This document shows, one piece after another, positions 60,697 to 64,000 of a DNA stretch of 64,000 nucleotides; within the stretch, counting starts at the first letter, position 1, and each line of letters opens with the position of its first letter. Origin of the DNA: Bacillota bacterium (GTDB lineage: Bacteria; Bacillota; Clostridia; Christensenellales; SZUA-584); NCBI GenBank assembly GCA_023412005.1, contig JAEYOE010000016.1:1-64000 (forward strand), written 5' to 3'. The position numbers and the translations under genes are program-made. The notes beneath the pieces were generated by a model. The model was not told the DNA's origin and searched no databases. It saw nothing but the letters and a program-made list of their open reading frames with translations.

Positions 60697-60963
60697 ATGT
60701 CGAAAGAAAGTGCGAAGAAATTCGCAGAGGAACTACTCCTCAGCAAGAAGCTGCAAAAGCAGCTTGAGGTACAAAAGCCTGAATCGATAGAAGATGTTGT
60801 CGCCTTTGCGGCTGTGCAGAATTTCAGCTTCTCAGCGGAAGACTTAAAGCAGGTGATTGATGAGTATAAGGGTATGCAGCTCTCAGATGAGGTGCTGGGC
60901 AAAATCTATGCGGGCGCGTTTCCCACGGCTGTGAATAACCAGATTACGGACAGCGTGACGTGA
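60697..60963 (+). CDS. Nif11-type leader peptide protein, copy 2
   Basis: 88 residues, the same length as copy 1 and a tandem duplicate 42 bases downstream. The central block EDVVAFAAVQNFSFSAEDLK is identical to copy 1, whereas the N-terminus (MSKESAKKFAEELLLSKKLQ) and tail (AFPTAVNNQITDSVT) differ. The tails of both copies share P-T-x-V-N-x-Q-I-T-D-x-V-T, so the tail appears under selection. GGAGG lies 8 bases upstream. A processed peptide or a structural role is possible; neither is established. Confidence 0.65.
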   Translation: MSKESAKKFAEELLLSKKLQKQLEVQKPESIEDVVAFAAVQNFSFSAEDLKQVIDEYKGMQLSDEVLGKIYAGAFPTAVNNQITDSVT

Positions 60964-60972
60964 GGGGGTATG

Positions 60973-61004
60973 AAAAAGGGACGCATCTTTGCGATACATC
61001 CCTT
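60973..61004 (-). terminator. Terminator of rplM-rpsI
   Basis: On the minus strand AAGGGA (61004-60999) pairs with TCCCTT (60981-60976), with inner CGCA/TGCG, followed by TTTT. Confidence 0.75.
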
Positions 61005-61018
61005 GGGTAACTTTGTTG

Positions 61019-61411
61019 TTATCTCTTGGAGAACTGGGGCGCGCGACGAGCGGCTTTGAGGCCGTATTTCTTTCTTTCCTTCATTCTCGCGTCTCTTGTT
61101 AAGAACCCGGCTCTCTTCACGATGGTTCTGAGCTCCGGCTCAGCCTTCACAAGCGCGCGGGCAATACCGTGACGGATTGCACCGGCCTGGCCTGTGTAGC
61201 CGCCGCCCTTGGCGTTAACGGTCACATCGTATTTGCTGAGCGTTTCGGTTAATACCAGCGGAGACTTCGCAAGCATACGCAGCGTCTCAAAACCGAAATA
61301 CTCTTCGATCGTTTTCTTGTTAACGAGCATTTTGCCATTGCCGGCGGTAAGTATAACCCGCGCAACAGCGCTCTTTCTTCTTCCCGTGCCTAAAAACTGT
61401 ATCTTTGCCAC
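61019..61411 (-). CDS. rpsI: 30S ribosomal protein S9
   Basis: 130-residue ribosomal protein. IQFLGTGRRKSAVARVILTA, NKKTIEEYFGFETLR, VNAKGGGYTGQAGAIRHGIA and the C-terminal GLKAARRAPQFSKR are all canonical; the Lys-Arg C-terminus reaches the P site. It follows rplM after 2 bases, the universal gene order. Confidence 0.98.
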   Translation of the reverse strand: MAKIQFLGTGRRKSAVARVILTAGNGKMLVNKKTIEEYFGFETLRMLAKSPLVLTETLSKYDVTVNAKGGGYTGQAGAIRHGIARALVKAEPELRTIVKRAGFLTRDARMKERKKYGLKAARRAPQFSKR

Positions 61412-61413
61412 GA

Positions 61414-61857
61414 TTAGTTCCTCCTACCTTTGAGCTCTAAAAGCTCGGGCTTTTGTGCTGCATGGTCATGCTCAGGACCTGCAAAGATTCTCACCTTGGT
61501 GAGCATCTGGTGGCCAAGCTTGTTCTTGGGCAGCATGCGGCGGATGGCTTCGTACATTGCGAATTCCGGCTTTTCCTGCATGAGGTGCTCATACTTGGTT
61601 TCCTTCATGTGACCCATGTAACCCGAATGCTGACGGTAGAGCTTCTGTCCGAGCTTATTGCCCGTAAACACAGCCTTTTCGGCGTTGATGATGATGACAT
61701 AGTCGCCCGTATCGACATGCGGCGTAAATTCCGGCTTGTTTTTTCCTCTCAGGATAGACGCGACCTGGCTGGCCAGACGGCCGAACACCATGCCGTCGGC
61801 ATCAACAAGATACCACTTACGGTCCACAGAGCCGGGTTTTGCCATATATGATTTCAT
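61414..61857 (-). CDS. rplM: 50S ribosomal protein L13
   Basis: 147-residue ribosomal protein with WYLVDADGMVFGRLASQVAS, NKPEFTPHVDTGDYVIIINA, EKAVFTGNKLGQKLYRQHSG and RRMLPKNKLGHQMLTKVRIF in conserved positions. GGGAGGAAGCCA precedes the ATG. The roughly 80-base leader upstream contains GC-rich pairing (for example around 61890-61915) and could hold an L13-type autogenous leader, but I could not confirm the structure. Confidence 0.98.
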   Translation of the reverse strand: MKSYMAKPGSVDRKWYLVDADGMVFGRLASQVASILRGKNKPEFTPHVDTGDYVIIINAEKAVFTGNKLGQKLYRQHSGYMGHMKETKYEHLMQEKPEFAMYEAIRRMLPKNKLGHQMLTKVRIFAGPEHDHAAQKPELLELKGRRN

Positions 61858-61937
61858 TGGCTTCCTCCCAGTGTTTGCTTAGGTTATAGTCGCAGACTAT
61901 CGATCGGGGCTAGTGAACGATAAAACGCGCAGATAAC

Positions 61938-61966
61938 ATTGTATACAATGGTGCCGTGTGTGTCAA
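61938..61966 (-). promoter_or_regulatory. Promoter of rplM-rpsI
   Basis: On the minus strand TTGACA (61961-61966) and TACAAT (61938-61943) are 17 bases apart, about 80 bases before rplM. Confidence 0.7.
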
Positions 61967-62031
61967 GATTTTTTACGACCAAACAAGCGCTAATTGCACC
62001 ATTTTTATCAGTATAACCGTAATTTTCACCG

Positions 62032-63189
62032 TTATGCCGGTTGCGGCTCACTGTGCAGCCGCAAACAGACAAAAATCAGCGGCAGCAACAGGGTTAACGC
62101 AATCAGCATAGACGTTTGAAGCCCCAGAGCATCGCCCAGCGCGCCGAACACGGGCGGCGCAATAAAGCAGGCCATTGTGAACCCGAGAAACACCAGCGAC
62201 GACGCGGCGGCCGTGTCGTCCGGCACGATGCCGCACAGCTCGACGATAAACGCGGGGAAGTTCATTGACAGCCCAAAGCCGCCGATTCCTGCCATCACGC
62301 ATATAATGACCGGGTCGTTACAAAGCAGCATCACCGCGAGGGCCGCCAGCGCAACAGCGGTGGCGGCGGGAAGCACCTTGCGTGAGGCGAACCGGTGCAG
62401 CGATTTTGCGTAAAGCAGCCGCCCTGCCATTGAGCCGAAGAAAAAGGCGCTGAGCGCCGCGGCGCTTTGCAGCGAGCTGCCGCCGCATTCGGCCACAAAG
62501 CTTGCCACAAAATAAATCACGGTGAGCTGCACCATCGAGTTCAGCATGGCAGCGGCCAGATAGCGCTTGACGCCCTTGTGCCTGAGTGTACGCAGCAGTT
62601 TGCCAAGGCCGCCGATATTGTGCCGCTTTTGCATCATCGGCAGGGCAATTTCACTGCGGAGCCCCAATGTGAAAACAAGTGCGCACAGCGCCGTAAAAAC
62701 GCCAAGCCCCAGAAAAACAGACGTGTAGTCGCTGCCGAGCAGCATCGCAAAAAACGGCCCCGCTGCGCCAAGAGCCGACCATAACGCCTGCATGAGCCCG
62801 ATATGATAGCTCTTTTTCTGCGGCGACAGATCGGCAATCAGAGAATTCGAAAGCGTATCGGTGATATTGTTAAACAGGCCGAGCAGCAAAAACAGCGCAT
62901 AGATGACGATCAACACATGGCTAAAGCCGATCAGCACAATCACAACAGACAGCGCAAATGAGCAGACCGCCATGATGCGCGCCTGATTCAGCGCCGAAAA
63001 CACCGTGAAGCACAGCAGCACCGAGAGCGCGGTGCCGACGGACTGCAGCGTGGAAAAGAGCCCGGCCTGCGCAAGCGTTAGCGAAAACGCGCCGCGCATC
63101 ACAGGAATCATGTATCCCAAAACCGTGACGTACAGCGCAAGCGCCATCACGGGCGAATAAACAAAATACGGTTTGAGTGACTGCTTCAT
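62032..63189 (-). CDS. Major facilitator superfamily transporter
   Basis: 385 residues with twelve membrane helices. The MFS loop after helix 2 is present in weak form and the two halves are symmetrical (about 1-190, 200-385). The short loops and lack of a large central domain fit the YfcJ/FucP-like or drug-exporter style of MFS; the substrate cannot be told. No ribosome binding site of note; the frame starts MKQSLKPYFVYSPVMALALY. Confidence 0.85.
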   Translation of the reverse strand: MKQSLKPYFVYSPVMALALYVTVLGYMIPVMRGAFSLTLAQAGLFSTLQSVGTALSVLLCFTVFSALNQARIMAVCSFALSVVIVLIGFSHVLIVIYALFLLLGLFNNITDTLSNSLIADLSPQKKSYHIGLMQALWSALGAAGPFFAMLLGSDYTSVFLGLGVFTALCALVFTLGLRSEIALPMMQKRHNIGGLGKLLRTLRHKGVKRYLAAAMLNSMVQLTVIYFVASFVAECGGSSLQSAAALSAFFFGSMAGRLLYAKSLHRFASRKVLPAATAVALAALAVMLLCNDPVIICVMAGIGGFGLSMNFPAFIVELCGIVPDDTAAASSLVFLGFTMACFIAPPVFGALGDALGLQTSMLIALTLLLPLIFVCLRLHSEPQPA

Positions 63190-63303
63190 GGTAACCTCGG
63201 ATGAATATGATGCGCATTATAACACGGCTGTGATTTCATTGTATATATGCTTTCACCCACAATAAGGCAATTTAGCATCCCGGTCTTCCGATGAAAGAGC
63301 CTT

Positions 63304-63404
63304 GTGTCATTTTGAGTGAGCGTAAGCGATTGACTACGCAGTGGACTAAAATCCCATGTATAAAGCGTTTTGCCATGGGATGCTTCGCTTACGCTCAGCA
63401 TGAC
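63304..63404 (-). repeat. Dispersed repeat family A, copy 2 (inverted)
   Basis: Reverse-complement relative of 26821-26928, sharing ATCCCATGTATAAAGCGTTT and the following TGCCATGGGATGC, and the GTGTCAT/CATGAC ends. Confidence 0.75.
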
Positions 63405-63424
63405 AACTGGGGGAGTCGGTTAAC

Positions 63425-63470
63425 CAGTCCTTTACGTAGTGGGAGCGAAGCGACGACTATGAAGAGGACG
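63425..63470 (+). repeat. Dispersed repeat family B, copy 3
   Basis: AGTCCTTTACGTAGTGGGAG followed by CGAAGCGACGACTATGAAGA, nearly identical to 30562-30606. Confidence 0.7.
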
Positions 63471-63608
63471 ATTATCATTTGATTATATGATCTAGTGGCG
63501 ATGAAGAACAGAATCGTTTGGATGGCTCAAAGGTCTTTGCAGAATTTCCGCTTCGTGGTATGATACAAACAAGGAGAGGGGCACATACATTCGCCTCTGT
63601 ATTGAACT

Positions 63609-64000
63609 GTGGATAATCTGTTTGAAAACAACATGCAGCAAAAAGCACCTCTGGCCGACCGGATGCGCCCGCGCACGATCGATGAGTTCTTCGGTCAGGC
63701 GCACATTGTGGGCAAAGGCAAGCTGCTGCGCCGCGCGATTGAGACGGATTCGTTAACATCGTCGATATTCTTCGGGCCGCCGGGTTCCGGGAAAACAACA
63801 CTCGCTTCGGTGATTGCGAATTCGACCGGCGCGGCGTTTGAAAAGCTGAATGCGGTGACCAGCGGCGTGAAGGACGTTCGTGTGGTGATCGACAAGGCGC
63901 AGGAGCGGCTCGCGCTGTATGGCCGGCCTACGTATCTGCTGCTCGACGAATGCCATCGCTGGAGCAAAACACAGAGCGACAGCATACTGCCCGCGATTGA
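63609..64000 (+). CDS. rarA: Replication-associated recombination protein A (partial)
   Basis: N-terminal 130 residues of RarA/MgsA, a clamp-loader-like AAA+ ATPase acting at stalled replication forks. LADRMRPRTIDEFFGQAHIV is the family opening, Walker A is GPPGSGKTT (about 56-64) and Walker B LLLDECHRW. The start is a GTG at 63609 (an in-frame stop lies directly before it) without a clear ribosome binding site; an ATG at 63633 is possible. The frame is open to the end of the window, so the C-terminus is not seen. Confidence 0.92.
   Translation, partial: MDNLFENNMQQKAPLADRMRPRTIDEFFGQAHIVGKGKLLRRAIETDSLTSSIFFGPPGSGKTTLASVIANSTGAAFEKLNAVTSGVKDVRVVIDKAQERLALYGRPTYLLLDECHRWSKTQSDSILPAI

Larger units (their letters stand above)
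63190..63608. other. Gene-free region with dispersed repeats before rarA
   Basis: No supported gene. It contains repeat family A in inverted orientation (63304-63404) and family B (63425-63470), followed by a short spacer. Confidence 0.65.

Overview
The window looks like a chromosomal segment of an anaerobic, endospore-forming member of the Clostridia (Bacillota), with GC content near 50% by eye. The evidence is spmA-spmB, a Spo0A-like regulator, an AbrB-type regulator, the oxygen-sensitive ribonucleotide reductase pair nrdD-nrdG, a T-box in front of glycyl-tRNA synthetase, a BlaI/M56 sensor pair, and strong AGGAGG ribosome binding sites. No rRNA, tRNA, CRISPR array or prophage was seen.

Layout. 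0-7.5 kb: azoreductase, an EF-hand-type protein, radA, a frameshifted DUF6512 gene, and a MacA-MacB-type efflux operon. 7.5-11.1 kb: a decayed and an intact REP-associated transposase (RAYT), a TetR-SDR operon and a MerR regulator, each regulator with a recognisable operator. 11.2-16.9 kb: a polar amino acid ABC importer, the RNA methylases TrmN6 and RsmI, AbrB and SpmA-SpmB. 17-23.1 kb: an ABC-F ATPase and an accessory stretch with AT-rich genes (cyclase-fold protein, HEPN-like protein, TIGR02996 protein, CAT-like protein). 23.2-32.3 kb: metG-tatD-radical SAM, nrdD-nrdG behind a probable NrdR site, and two RNA-modification genes. 32.3-37.5 kb: a run of minus-strand redox, VOC and nuclease genes and a small XRE-membrane protein operon. 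37.6-45.3 kb: glyQS with its T-box, then three ammonium transporters with one fused and two free PII proteins. 45.6-49.5 kb: an atypical pseudouridine synthase, a BlaI-regulated M56/VanW fusion, and an L,D-transpeptidase. 49.9-57.6 kb: a signalling cluster (SpoIIE-type phosphatase, PAS histidine kinase, divergent Spo0A-like regulator, CheW, chemoreceptor). 57.7-64 kb: iron alcohol dehydrogenase, HxlR regulator, hydrolase, two tandem Nif11-type leader peptides, rplM-rpsI, an MFS transporter and the start of rarA.

The most coherent system is the ammonium cluster. All three amt genes have leaders with intrinsic terminators, and each leader carries hairpins with hexanucleotide loops of the form A-A-W-G-R-Y, the pattern read by ANTAR antiterminators. 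One transporter carries its own PII domain, and none of the three PII domains has the tyrosine used for uridylylation. Other points of interest are the Nif11 peptide pair with a conserved cysteine-free tail, the kinase/Spo0A-like pair next to chemotaxis genes with a GTCGAA palindrome, a RAYT gene with its own REP palindrome inside the reading frame, and an M56-VanW fusion. All functions are inferred from the sequence by eye; no database search was possible.
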